This document shows positions 1-10,689 of a stretch of DNA of 64,000 nucleotides, one piece after another; position 1 is the stretch's first letter, and each line of letters starts with the position of its first letter. The notes under the pieces were generated by a model that made no database searches, was not told the origin of the DNA, and worked only from the letters and a program-made list of their open reading frames with translations. The translations under genes and the position numbers were made by a program. Location of the stretch: positions 1 through 64,000 of the forward strand of contig SWDT01000051.1 in NCBI GenBank assembly GCA_009193035.1. The letters are read 5' to 3'. This stretch comes from Halicephalobus mephisto. Taxonomy: Eukaryota > Nematoda > Chromadorea > Rhabditida > Panagrolaimidae.

Positions 1-903
1 TAAATGTCTCGTAGTTTATTCTATAGTGAATCCCAGCATTTGTCCATCCTTGGTAACCAGTTAGCTTGTTCTTATGGTTCATAAAATTGAGAGGTGTAAT
101 AATCCTGGCTTCTCCGATATTGCATCTCGAATATTACTTGTCAGTAGATCCTCGACCTCATTAACAGAAAACAAAGAATCCACTGAATGTTCACAAAGAT
201 TTTGGATTGTTAATTTTGCTACTGTTAAAACTATCATTCAAAACAACTGCAATAAAAACTGGATAATCTGAATTTTTAATGGAAATCTTCGCTCTCCAGT
301 CACTACCCAAAATCTATTATTGAAAAGTAGATCAGTGGCTAAAAACGAAAAATGTCATCGTTGATCAAAAACATGTGCTTTTGAATCTGATCGGCATTGT
401 TTCATTATTTCCATATAGTGTAAATTTGCAGTAACCGTACGTTTATTTTCATATTAATAAAAGTAGTGAAACACAACTTATCGATCTCACAATATTGTGA
501 CACTGTAATTCCCCCTCTGGTTACTGCTGTTCCATCCCCTCACTTTTACTGACTGGTTAATTGCAAACCCTTGCAGATGTTTCCCTTCATTTGACCGAGA
601 GTATTTCAGGTCGGATTTCTTCATTTCATGAGTTTTTCTCATTCTCACCTTTATTCCCTGTTTTTGAATCTGATCGGCAAAAATGTTGCTTTTTCGTGTT
701 CCTACAGTGAAATCCCTATGATGCCGTGACTGGGTTTTACGACAATGGAAGTAGGTTTTGTTTCTGTTTTCCGTACATGACCCTTGTAGCAGTAATGTTC
801 TGTATTGATTCAGCTGGATTTTGTTTTTGGTTTCCGAACTCGATGATAACAAGCAAATTTGAAGAATATATAAACCAAAAGGAAAAATAATTCTAAAATT
901 AAA
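1..903. other. no gene recognised
   Basis: Mixed-composition sequence upstream of the ShKT gene. Open frames on either strand are short, without splice structure or recognisable motifs; the minus-strand frame at 487-966 overlaps the start of the ShKT gene and looks like a shadow. The last 100 bases are presumably the promoter and 5' leader of the next gene, but no clear TATA box or trans-splice acceptor is visible. Confidence 0.4.
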
Positions 904-1361
904 ATGAAAAACTTGTTTATTATTTCCGTTGTCCTTGGATTCTGGAGCTGCGTGGTCCAAGGTCAAGGCTGCAAAGGGCCTTGTGTCGCCGGGACTTGTC
1001 CAGCCAATCTCACTTGCTTAACCAATGTGAACCTTTGCTGTGGTACAGTGGCCACGACGACAGCCGCTCCTTGTCTGATTGTTGCTCCCAACTGTGCACC
1101 TTACAGATACCTCTGCGACAACTTCCTCTACCACACCTTGATGACTTCGCTTTGTGCCAGAACTTGCTGCAGATGCAATCCCCGTGAGTTTCGAGTGACT
1201 TTCGTACAAAGGTTTACTTCCAGCGTGTGTCGACAGAACCAACCCGAGTACCGGGACTTCTGATTGTCCTATAGCCGCCAGGTTCTGCAATACACACTCT
1301 CTACTACGATATGATGACGGAATACTGTCCTCGCACTTGTGGCAGATGTACAATGTGTTAA
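904..1361 (+). CDS. secreted ShKT-domain protein, second domain frameshifted
   Basis: Exons 904-1183 and 1224-1361 are joined in phase across a 40-base intron (GTGAGT donor, TTCCAG acceptor). The protein starts with a signal peptide (residues 1-22), then a short cysteine-rich stretch, a Thr/Ala linker, and two ShKT-type six-cysteine modules. The first module (exon 1) spans about residues 56-91. The second begins with a Cys-Val-Asp-Arg-Thr-Asn-Pro motif and ends Cys-Pro-Arg-Thr-Cys-Gly-Arg-Cys. ShKT modules are common in nematode secreted and surface proteins; the name comes from a sea anemone peptide and does not imply toxicity here. Near 1285-1295 the frame of the first half of module two does not continue into the second half; a one-base shift is needed. 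The reading stays homologous on both sides, so this is either an assembly indel or a young null allele. Seen: cysteine pattern and phases. Inferred: secretion. Confidence 0.72.
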
Positions 1362-2329
1362 AAACGGTTCTTTTCTCTGAGGCAAAATCAATGAAGGAGT
1401 TTGTGTGTAAAAATAAAACCGATCTAGTTTCATCGGAATAAAGATTATAGATTTTATATCCCATATTCTTCTGTTATCGTAATGTTTAACTACTGGAGTT
1501 TAGACATGAGAATAAATGGATTCCAATTGGGAAGACCTATTAATGGCAAGCTAAAATTGCAAAGAAAACATCAGCATTTGCATTTATCGGAGATGAAATG
1601 ATGTTTCATAATATATTACATATGTTTATTATTGTATTCATTCCACTTGTGGGAATGAACAAATCGAAAAGTTAATGAAAACGAGAATAACAATTCGATT
1701 CATTTCAAAAACGAATTCAAGAACATTAGCAGTATTTGTACAATTATTTATATTTTTGATTTTTGTATTTAATCAGTATAAGGGAATTTACGAGAAATTA
1801 TCCAATTGCCATGTTTTTATTTCCGAGTATCAGCGTTCGAGTGCTGGAATTAAATGCTGAGTAGTTTTTGAATCAAAAATCTGCTTTGAAATTTCATAGT
1901 TTTCCACTAATTACCCGTAGACTTCTGATATTTCGGAAAACAGTAATTACCGTTGATTTCTGTTCGAACATCAAATGGATAAAAAAAGATAAGAAGATCT
2001 GATTTCGTCCCACGACTAATGTCATTCTGAGATTTCTTATTCTCTCAATAATCAATCGTTGGAAACCTCTAGAAATTTATATTTAGAATTAAAGTTTCCC
2101 CACACCCACTTAGAAAAAGCTATCAATTTGTTTCTATTAATAAATATTTGACACATTTATGATCATAGGTAAAGTTATTGTCATCATTGGAAAAGTTACT
2201 TTTAAATTGCTGATTTAATCGTATCAGAGAACAGTTTTTGAGTTGTTAAGATAGTGTCGGAGATGAAAAGTTTCCCCTCTCCAATCACTGTTCCAAAAGA
2301 CTGGAGTCTAGATACCTCCAGGGTACATC

Positions 2330-2447
2330 AGTAGTAGATAAAGAGTTATGAATGCACGCCATTTTCTTTCATCTACTCCATTAAAACTAATAGGATTCGA
2401 TTATTATTTGAATCGGAGACTTCCTCGGAATCCCCTGTGCTGCTACC
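2330..2447 (+). pseudogene. degenerate 5S rRNA-like copy
   Basis: This stretch aligns end to end, at the same 118-base length, with the better-preserved 5S-like sequence at 5972. It keeps GCACGCCAT, AATCGGAGAC and the 3' helix GTGCTGCTACC, followed by a T run. The middle has many substitutions and helix I is no longer well paired, so it is probably a dead copy. The 50 bases upstream (TCTCCAATCA, then TGGAGTCTAGAT) also resemble the flank of the 5972 copy, so the two were duplicated together with upstream sequence. Confidence 0.7.
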
Positions 2448-3004
2448 AATTTTTTTGAACATTTCGAGAAAACGGTTTCTTTGAGCTTTCGTCAACTTCA
2501 TTACCGATAATTCTCTTCTACTCCACTCGTCCGAACTTGGTCTCCATCTTTTCAGAAATTTTGAATTCACCGAATGTTGTTGATAAATGTGCTGATATGA
2601 ACCCATGGAACAGAGTTCAAGTAGTCCAATGATCTAGACAAAGTTCACATTACTTCATAATTAACTTTAGTCTCGAAAATTAATTAACCTACAAAAACTT
2701 TAGTTGAAGTTCAATCCGAATCTCGTTTTTAACCAACTCCACGCGAGCTCTTTTGTTCTTTTAACTTCTTTGAATAAGAGTGAAATGCAATTAACCGTTC
2801 CAATACAGTAGGAATTTACGTCTCTAAATTCATAAGGAGGATTCGTCACCAAAGGAAGACTTTTGTTTTAACAATAACCATTTTAAAGGAGAAATATTTC
2901 CTTTATTGCAACACATGTCTTTCATTTGCAGTAAACAGGAACTTTATTTGATGAGAAAGGTATGTAGTTTATCCAAAAGGAACAAGAGTCACAGGTTGTC
3001 TTGA

Positions 3005-4595
3005 TTACCGTTTAGGTTGAATGGTGACCACAATAGTGGTAGTCTTCGTATTCAAGGACGTAGTGTGTTTACATCCATAGAATGCAGCGAATTGTTGTCG
3101 GAAAGTGGAGCTACAGAATCATCAGTTAATTAATGTTAAATCAGAACATCCTCACCTCACCATGAAGAGGATTACAATCGATGGGTAAGTGTGCAATGCG
3201 TAAACCACGATGCTCATCGAATACAATTTGTTGCCGATCTCCGGAGATTCGTCATAGAAAAGCCCACCGAAGTAACACAGTAGATAATAGAAAATTATAA
3301 GAATTGACGAACTTATAACTTGCCAAATAAGTCGTCTTTCTACTTTCTTGAACCCAGAGGACGAAACGGATTGTTTCCGAGAGAACCAAATCCCGACACA
3401 TATGGCGATCAGAGTGAGAATAAGGAGAGGTAAATTGATACTTATGGTAAAGACATAATATTCATTAATCACCAACATGCAGTGAGGCAGCCACACGTCG
3501 GTAAAACAAGGACTTAACAAGTACTGGTGGCCAATGATAAATGGAGCAGCTATGAAAACAACTACGATGATGTAAAATGGATAGCTTTCCCAGATCTGAA
3601 AATCATCCCGACGTAAATTTCCACAACTTGCTAAAACTAAAGTAACATAAGCAAAATTAGTTGTGTAGGAAAGTTTTGTAACTTCTTCAATGCACACTGC
3701 ACTTATGTGGATCAGGAGCGTTCTGGATTGGGATTGCGTGAAATATAATCCTCTAGCCATTTTTAAGAGTTACTAGTAATACACAAAATACCCATAGATG
3801 TTGGAGAGACCCTAGCTAATAGCGCAGTAGCTTATTGAACCCGAGTTGTTTGGGAATTTTGAAATTATTATGCATGTTTTTGTTTTTACTAACCAGACTG
3901 GAATAATGCCCGGGAAACTTAACCGATGATCTTTTAGTCACTATTCACTAAGGTCAATCCGTCTGAGACTATCTGTAGGAAGTCGTTCCCTGTCAGATAT
4001 CATCACACAAAAAAGCGTGGCTTTTGGTCCCAGTGGGAGGTGAAAATCACTACGTTCTTATTTCCGTCACAAAGCCAAATATTCATGGAAAATGTGACGA
4101 TTATATTACATCTTTGTTGCATTTCACAATTGCTGCTAGAGAAAAGCTGCATTTTCTGTGTGATCCGCGTTACTCTTAGAGAAATGTTTTAAGATGTTAT
4201 CAAAAACCTCACCTTGTTGTGCAGAACAGGAAACACTAATGCTGTGCATCTGTTCATACTCATCAGGGCTGACAACATCCCTATATGGAAGTACACATAT
4301 AATGCAGACACTATTGAAATGGTGCTAAAGTAGTGAGGTAAGCTGGATCGACAAACTCATGGATGATCAGAATTCCACTCGAAACAACATCGACAATGTA
4401 TCCGACTACAGAAATTTTAAAATAGGCTGAGTTGAGATCGTTTTTCTTGGAAGTGAAGAACACGTTAGCGCAGAAGAAAATAATTAATATCAGCTCGGCG
4501 ATACATCCGATGCCAAGGGCCGTGCGGCCCGAGTAGAAAACAACATCACGGTCGAGTACTGGCTCAGGATTGACCGGGAGGTCAGTGGAGTTCAT
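3005..4595 (-). CDS. serpentine chemoreceptor (srv/srg-like), one frameshift
   Basis: Seven-helix receptor of a nematode chemosensory type. Exons on the minus strand are 4595-4213, 3595-3156 and 3110-3005, all with good splice sites (AACAAG|GTGAGG, TTTTCAG|ATC, GGTGAG|GTGAGG). The extracellular start MNSTDLPVN is followed by helix 1 (ALGIGCIAELILIIFFCANVF), a second helix, then the MSMNRCTALVFP motif at the end of helix 3, typical of srv/srg receptors, and helices 4-7 in the 440-base exon. The short tail ends IVVTIQPKR. An acceptor-like TTTTCAG about 90 bases upstream of the chosen ATG could be a trans-splice site. In exon 1, near 4325-4345, the frame before (HEFVDPAY) and after (YFSTISIVSALYVY) differ by one base, and no GT-AG intron fits; the exon is 383 bases where a multiple of three is expected. 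This is either a pseudogene or an assembly indel. The subfamily is a tentative call. Confidence 0.72.
4004..4162. mobile_element. MITE-like inverted repeat in receptor intron
   Basis: The element begins CACACAAAAAAGCGTGGCTTT and ends with the imperfect inverse (AAGCTGCATTTTCTGTGTG). The interior carries TGTGACGATT-type sequence. It sits inside the 617-base intron between receptor exons 1 and 2. It has no coding capacity, and the size and terminal inverted repeats fit a non-autonomous DNA transposon. Relatives lie at 4891, 5158 and in the diacylglycerol kinase intron near 54.8-55.2 kb. Confidence 0.6.
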
Positions 4596-4890
4596 GACAA
4601 AAGTGCTCTTCAATATAAAAGTCCCAAAGTTATTGCTCGCAGCACTTGATTCTCGTACATTAACGTTTTTACCACACTGAAAATGGATTAATAGCATTAT
4701 TCGGTAATCAAAACTAAGGCATTCGATCTAGAATATTTAAGCTCGTTTTTGAGTGAAATATGGGTTTTTTAAGTTAGGATTTATATTTACTATCGTATAC
4801 AGAAAGTACTAAAAAGAACTCATACGCTTACCGTCGCGGTTCTAATGCTGAACTTTAGTACGTTATTGTCAATATTGTACTTTTCAACAT

Positions 4891-5076
4891 ACTCCACACG
4901 CAGAAAAGCGTCACTTTTGGCCCCGTGACAGTCACGAAGTACAACAAAATTGTGACACAATCGTCACATTTTTTATGAATATCTGAAGTTTGTGATGGAA
5001 ACTAAAAGCAATAGTGACGATTTCAATCTGTCACTCAGCTACAAATTACGCTTTTTGTGTACAGCGTGGAGTATTT
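4891..5076. mobile_element. MITE-like inverted repeat
   Basis: Terminal inverted repeats read ACTCCACACGCAGAAAAGCG at the left and the inverse of CGCTTTTTGTGTACAGCGTG at the right. An inner inverted pair, ATCGTCACA and TGTGATGG followed by TAGTGACGAT, gives a nested hairpin-like structure. It is noncoding and belongs to the same family as 4004-4162 and 5158-5310. Confidence 0.6.
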
Positions 5077-5157
5077 TGGAACTTGTGTTCATTTCAAGTT
5101 TGGGTGTTAAATCATAGAATTAAACACGTTCCAAGAGATAAAGATTATTGCAATTGA

Positions 5158-5310
5158 TACCCACAAGAAACATAACTTTAGGCTCCGTAACAATTGTCAA
5201 ATATGACATAATCATCACATTTTCGATGAATATGACGTTTGTGATGGAAGTTAAAAGCAATAGTGACGATTTGAATCTGTTACTAGGTCCAAAGTTGGGT
5301 TTCCTGTGTG
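5158..5310. mobile_element. MITE-like inverted repeat
   Basis: Third nearby copy. It starts CCCACAAGAAACATAACTTTAG, contains AATCATCACATTTTCGATGA and AATAGTGACGATTT, and ends TTTCCTGTGTG. It is closest to the copies in the kinase intron at 54.8-55.2 kb, which share CATAACTTTAGG-like ends and the GTGACGATTT core. Confidence 0.55.
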
Positions 5311-5971
5311 CATATACAAGTTCTGTCAGAATGATTCCTTAAGGAACCACAATAGAAGTGGTCTCCACACGCTATTTATGTAGAAAGCAGCTCTGCTTTC
5401 TAAACAGTCCGGAGCCGTCCAACAAGGAACTAATTTGACTACAATTTAACAGGATAATAAGGAAAAGAAATATCACGAAAGCCGAATGCATATGGCACTT
5501 TCTGAGTAAACATTTGGCTTAAAGTGCTTTGATTTCTGATCTTTCTAGTTGCTGGCGGAATAGAAAACTACTCAGATTCCCTCAGAGAATTGAACTGATA
5601 TCTAGAGCTGACTACAGAGAGAGGTTAAATCACCCACTTCACTGATCGAGTGAAACAATGTTATATTTCTGAGTTTTTTACACTTTTTGACTTCTTCAAA
5701 AAGACATGGACGGAAATGAATTTCATCAGGCTTCCGAATCGAAGAGTACCGAAGGAAAGCAGTCATTAGAATCACGCTTCTTCTCAAAAGTTTTAACACA
5801 CAACTCAGTTCTAAATTCTGATTGCCAATTCATTTTATAATGTCAACTAAATATTTCAGCCGCCAAAGATACTCGGTCTAGAACACTCAGAAAGGTAAAT
5901 CGCGGGAGTATTTGGACTCTCTCCAATCATTATTCTGCGGGAGTGGAGTTTAGATGCCCTGAGGGCAAGTC

Positions 5972-6089
5972 GGTAGCGGTCAAACCATTGTGAGGACACG
6001 CCATCCCGTTCGATCTGGCCAGTGAAACGCGATAGGGCTGGGTTAGTACTTGGATCGGAGACGTCCTGGGAATCTCCAGTGCTGCTACC
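5972..6089 (+). rRNA. 5S rRNA gene or 5S-derived copy, subfamily A
   Basis: The 118 bases have the hallmarks of a eukaryotic 5S rRNA: ACGCCATCCCGTTCGATCTG, then TTAGTACTTGGATCGGAGAC (the internal pol III control region), then CCTGGGAATC. The 5' GGTAGC pairs with the 3' GCTACC to close helix I, and a TTTTTT terminator follows at once. The length matches 5S (about 119). It is solitary rather than part of a tandem array, so it could be a functional dispersed gene or a recent pseudogene. Intact helix I pairing and the terminator favour function; expression is not shown. Confidence 0.75.
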
Positions 6090-7802
6090 TTTTTTAAGAA
6101 AGCTAGATTTATTATACCAACAGCTTCTGAATTGATAAAATGTTTGCTTTAGAAATTCTTCGAAAAAGCAGATCCATTACTCAAAAGCAAAACATCTGAC
6201 AAAGGAACTTTGTAACTTCGATAGTGCTCAGTGAAATATTTGAATATTGAGACAAAAGAGGAAAAGTAGAAACTTGAATGTCCCTAGAACTGTGATGAGG
6301 ACAACCAACTTTAAAGGGAAATGGAGAAACAGTGACCTTTTAGAACCCACTTTCAGGTGGAGAGATATGAACATCAGAATTGTTACGATGGCGGCTGTTA
6401 ATTTCATGAAGAAGATGAAGATCCAGGGAATCAGTTTTTTGAATCAATCCTGGAACTTGTTTGGAAGTAATTTCGACTTGAAGAGGACCAGAAAGCGCTT
6501 TGAGTGATTCCGCTGATTCAGAATCCAACTAAGGTTGTGCATCAATTTTTGATAAAAATAAAGAAGACATGTTTGTTGAGTACGTTTTGTTTCGTGGACG
6601 GAAGAAGTATAAGGTGTGAGATAAATTACTAATTATGTGTGGAAATCGGCTTTCGGGGTGGGGCTCAGGCAACTAGGCCATGGTGATAGCAACACTGCAA
6701 GATTTGGGATACCGCAATTGGTTTAAAATTTTTTCCGTCTTACATTTTCTTCTCTTCTATTTTTTCCTACTGCCGTTTTATGCCTTCCACAAGTCTTGCA
6801 TTTCTATAAAAATAATAATCTAGGCTTGGGAGTCGGGAATATTCCTATTGACTCTCGGTGACATTTCCGCGTTTTGATTATCCCCGAGAATCATGCAACT
6901 CTATAATAACTCTTCTTTAAATTAAAACCAACCATAAGTTCGTCTTGTTACACGTTGGCGACAATGAGACACCACGTCCTGTCTCCCAAGTTAAGGGACG
7001 ATCATCGGCATATTAATGATCTTTTCGCACAACCACTTCGATAAATTGAAAGATTTAGACATTCCGCTCCTGTACGAAAAACACTAAAGTTGGGTATAAG
7101 ATTTTGGGAACTTGATACAACTTTCAGTCTTCGAATGGAAAAACGTCTGGTCCAGGGACCCATGAAATTGAAAAATGTCCTGACTCCGATTTCGCTCAAA
7201 CTTTATGAAAATAAATGATAAACAGCACTGATAACTAATGCCATCTTGGGTTTGGATGAACTAACTGGGTGTTAAGGAAATTCGTGTTAAGGAAATTAGC
7301 CATCAGAAAACCCTAAACGCGCTCGGTCGTGAACGTGTTAATGAATCAGTTTTATCCTCGGGATAGTTCCATCTACTAGCACTTTGATGTATTTCTTATA
7401 TCGATATTATGGCAACTCTTTCTAACATCTGTCAGCATCTCTTTCACACAAAAATTTCTTCTAGTCAGTAATCTTGGGATTTCTCAGAGGTCTTCCGAGA
7501 ACAAAAGTGTCTTATTAGATAACAGGATAAAATACAACTTACGACTATTCAATCTTCAGTTCTGTACGTGATATATAACAGACAGACAATAGAAGACTGA
7601 ACATGATCTGATCGATTCATGACTTACGACTATTCAATCGAATTTCTGGGAACAAAATTGAGGTTTCTCTGAGAATTCGGCCGATCTCTCAGGTGAAAAG
7701 CGGAAATGAACCAGAACATTTGTGAAAGCAACATCTGGAATATTCAACATGAATGGTTTGAACTTTTTCCTATGATTCACTTATTTTATTAATTTTTATA
7801 GT
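6090..7802. other. no convincing gene
   Basis: Open frames on both strands around 6247-6528 overlap each other and lack a supported gene structure. Near 7540-7640 an 18-base direct repeat (ACTTACGACTATTCAATC) occurs twice about 80 bases apart, with an inverted GAAGACTGAA/TTCAGTTC pair between the copies. No RNA gene was recognised. Confidence 0.35.
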
Positions 7803-8147
7803 CAGCTTGATGAAATAAATGTAGTGCTGATCAACTTGATAACAGAACTAAGAAGATCTAAAACAAGTCTGATTCAATTGCGTTTCCTTCCCCTAAAATC
7901 TCCAAATAAGCTTTATTCATATATGAAATGTTAACTTCTGGATATGCAGATGCTACAAAGGCATTCTATGAAGATAGATTATATCCAAAGTAGTATCCGA
8001 AGTAACGTACAATTCGTTCTAGAGTACTTCGATGTGAATAGGAAACTATTTGAACGGAACTTGAACACGTCAACTTCAGAAAATAGACAACCATTTGAAG
8101 TGGTTCCCAAAGCAGATAACGAGTTTTACTTCCTGAACCAAGCATAA
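7803..8147 (+). pseudogene. unidentified coding relic with one internal stop
   Basis: After an acceptor-like TTTTTATAG, one frame reads as ordinary protein for about 44 codons (start QLDEINVVLINLITELRR), meets a single TAA near 7927-7935, and continues in the same frame for about 70 more codons to a TAA at 8145. The second part includes VQFVLEYFDVNRKLFERN. Composition on both sides of the stop is protein-like, unlike the surrounding AT-rich spacer. I do not recognise the family. It may be a decayed gene, or the stop may be a base error. Confidence 0.35.
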
Positions 8148-8342
8148 ATCAGTTCAATTCCACCCTTTGACCTAGCAGCACCCATTCGATTTGCAGTGAA
8201 TGAAACATTTTATAAAAAACTAAAACAAAAACAAAACTATATACAGCAAACAACTATTTACAAAATACAAAATAACAAAAACGTATGTACAAACTAAGAA
8301 ACAAACTATATACAACAATATCTACAAACAAAAAGAAATCAC

Positions 8343-9017
8343 TTACCCCTCGACCAACACCCGGGCTAGGCCGACAAGTCTACTTTCCCAGGACATCCTC
8401 TCTCGTCTAACCTCTAACGAGGTAGACTCGGCAGATCCATTGAGGTCTCCTTCAGTGATGGACAGAGACTGAATCTTGGTGATGTGTTCACCAGAAGACG
8501 GCTCGCGTTCTTCACTGCAAGTGCTCTCTGAGAGAGCGACTTCCTCCGAACGTTTTTCAGCTGCTTCGTGCTGAACTACATCCACCAAGAATCCAGAATC
8601 ACCAGAATCAGTTCTCTGGCCACCAACTGGAGGTCCACGACACTCGTCTTCCAAGTGTTTATCGGCTGACGAATTGCCAGCCTTACGCACTTCGAAGACG
8701 AGGCATGGATGGTCGCAAATTAAGTTGTCGGCCATGAATCTTTTGATGACCCTGAAGAGTAAAATAGCTTACTAATATAAAATAATCACAAACCTCAATG
8801 AAAACGCCAGAGAGGGTTTGTCCTGGTACCTGTAGACAATGTCGTCTAGCTCCTGGATGAGGTCGTCCACCACCATGACGGAGAATGGCTCCTTGATGCT
8901 GTAGAGCATCCTAAAAAAGTAACTCCACATAAGAATGACAAGTAGATAAACTTACATGCCCAAGGCATCGAGCCTCTTAGAGGTGCGGTAATATGACGTC
9001 TTCAGCAACATCGGCAT
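8343..9017 (-). CDS. unknown acidic protein, possibly with a displaced membrane N-terminus
   Basis: Exons 9017-8956, 8910-8794 and 8751-8343 join in phase (195 residues from the first in-frame ATG, MPMLLKTSYYRTSKRLDALG). The middle exon encodes a compact acidic segment (VMVVDDLIQELDDIVYRYQD). The last exon encodes VIKRFMADNLICDHPCLVFEV, then a Ser/Glu-rich, probably disordered tail. Codons are GC-richer than the neighbours. Immediately upstream, in another frame (ATG at 9181), lies a short peptide with two strongly hydrophobic stretches that stops at about 9002. Its frame and the gene frame overlap, so a one-base error could have split a membrane protein. I do not recognise the family. Confidence 0.5.
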
Positions 9018-9655
9018 CTCCGGTAAATTGAACACAGGGTAAGAATCAGAGAAGCGAGCGCACCAGCCAGGAAGAACGGCAATGGAAAGAATGAGGAGAG
9101 AATGAAGAGCAACAGCAAAAAGACTACGGTGTGGGAACAATCATTCGCGTCAAGAACCAGGTGCATAACTGTAGTTCTCATACTCTTAGAAGAGAAGAAT
9201 TTTTCCAAATTCAATTTTTTTGTTTTTTTCTTAATTTTTTTACTCCTAGGTTTAATCCTTTCCGAATAGATGCTTGAACACTGGACAATACTGACACAGA
9301 TTTCACTTCTATAGTTTAAACCTAAATGAACGAAAAAGTTGTTTGGTAATTTCTAAATAGTCACGTTGTTGATTATTATAATTGATTGTATTTGTGATGG
9401 GGAGGTTTAAATTTGTGAATGGAGAACTCTACTCTATTTCAATCGAGGATTTGAAAATATTTTCTGAGAAGAGACGGTGTCTTCGAAAATAAAAAACTGA
9501 AAATTTCACTAATCTATTTGGAAAACGATATTTTTTTTGATTTTTGAAACCTGTGATAGATGTGAATGGATCTGGGACTGATAGACCTCTTAAACCATAC
9601 GATGTTCGAAAAATTGATTCTAAACTAAATCTTGATTTTGTTGTTTCCCAACTGT

Positions 9656-9830
9656 TGGGATAGAAATTAGACTAGGGTCCAGAAGAGATAGCCTGAATAT
9701 CAGGGAATGTAGAATACTGTAGAGCAAGAGTAAAACCTTTAGTTTTCTGCCGTGTAAGATATAATTGTTGTCCGTCTCCCATTATTAAGTAAAGATTTTT
9801 AGTATTCTTCCTGCTTCTATCTGAAATTAA
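9656..9830 (+). mobile_element. LTR-like dispersed repeat fragment
   Basis: Begins TGTTGGGATAGAAATTAGAC and shares its order of motifs (GAGATAGC, GTAGAATACTGTAGAG, CTTTAGTTTTCTGC) with 37913-38060, which begins TGTTGGGATAGAAAATTAGA. No open frame is present. It is probably part of a retroelement terminal repeat, but both boundaries are uncertain. Confidence 0.4.
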
Positions 9831-9837
9831 CTAATGG

Positions 9838-10095
9838 GTAAAGTTCGGCTTATATTTATTCAAATATAAAAGAGGATCCAAGGAAGTTGGGAATCGTGTT
9901 ATTCATCGATATATAGTTAGTAAAGAATTATCGATTTGACTTTGGAAATCCGAAATTGGGTAATCAAAAGTTTTTATTCAACATTTGTTAAATTTAGGAA
10001 TTTTATTGTTTATTTAATGAACGTACGAAGAAATTTCTTGTTATCGTCCGTAAATAATGGAATCTAAATAGTAACTTCGAAGATTGGAAATGTTT
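9838..10095 (+). repeat. dispersed TATA-containing repeat, copy 1
   Basis: About 250 bases related to 41197-41440. Both have TTATATTTATTCAAATATA followed by a TATAAAAG-like motif, then ATATAGTTAGTAAAG or ATATAGTTGTTAAAG, then TTGTTATCGTCCGTAAATAA or its variant. It lies directly after the LTR-like fragment at 9656, so the two may be parts of one element. It is noncoding. Confidence 0.45.
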
Positions 10096-10571
10096 TTGGA
10101 ATTTTTACTTTTAATGAAATTTAATGCTTTTGTGCAAACCGTAACCAATAGATTAAAAATAAAATTGTTGATACAATGAATACTGCACTCTGTAAGTATT
10201 TAACATGTTACGGAAATTCGAGTAAATTATTTTCGACTTTTGATTTCTTAATTTATGTCGAAAATTAAAATTCGATTTTGACCTGTTTCTACAAAGTTGC
10301 ACAAAAATTCTGGAAAAATATCCAAAGTTGTTTGATGTGTTCTAATTTTATTTAAATAGACTAAGAAATATATCTAAAAAGAGACTATTCGTTTATTAAA
10401 AAAAAGAAAAATATTTCTAAATTTCTGAAAGTTGTTTTAACTACGATATTCTACTTTTTTGTTCTCTTCCACAGAGGTTTCTCTGAAAGATGACATTGTT
10501 TGGCGTTCTATTCCAATTCATTTATTTATTTTTGATGAAAAAAGTGGTGGAGTCAGTGGGGGTTTACTTCC

Positions 10572-10689
10572 GCTAGGGGTCAAACCAGGGTGAGAGCACG
10601 CCATCCCGTTCGATCTGGCCAGTGAAACGCCCTAGGGCTTGATTAGTACTTGGATCGGAGACGTCCTAGGAATCTCCAGTGCTCCTAGC
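10572..10689 (+). rRNA. 5S rRNA gene or 5S-derived copy, subfamily B
   Basis: 118 bases, with the conserved GCACGCCATCCCGTTCGATC and TTAGTACTTGGATCGGAGAC blocks. Helix I is GCTAGG pairing with CCTAGC, different bases from the 5972 copy but still complementary, followed by TTTTTC as terminator. The upstream flank (GTGGGGGTTTACTTCC) resembles that of the minus-strand copy at 26209. It is not part of an array. Confidence 0.75.

Noticed and set aside
487..966. 159-codon open frame on the minus strand
   Set aside because: It overlaps the ShKT signal-peptide exon in antisense, has low-quality composition and no domain or splice support.
6247..6528. Overlapping frames on both strands, including a minus-strand signal-peptide-like start (ATG at 6407)
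   Set aside because: The hydrophobic stretch could be a secretion signal, but the sequence after it has no cysteine pattern, domain or clear splice partner, so no gene is claimed.
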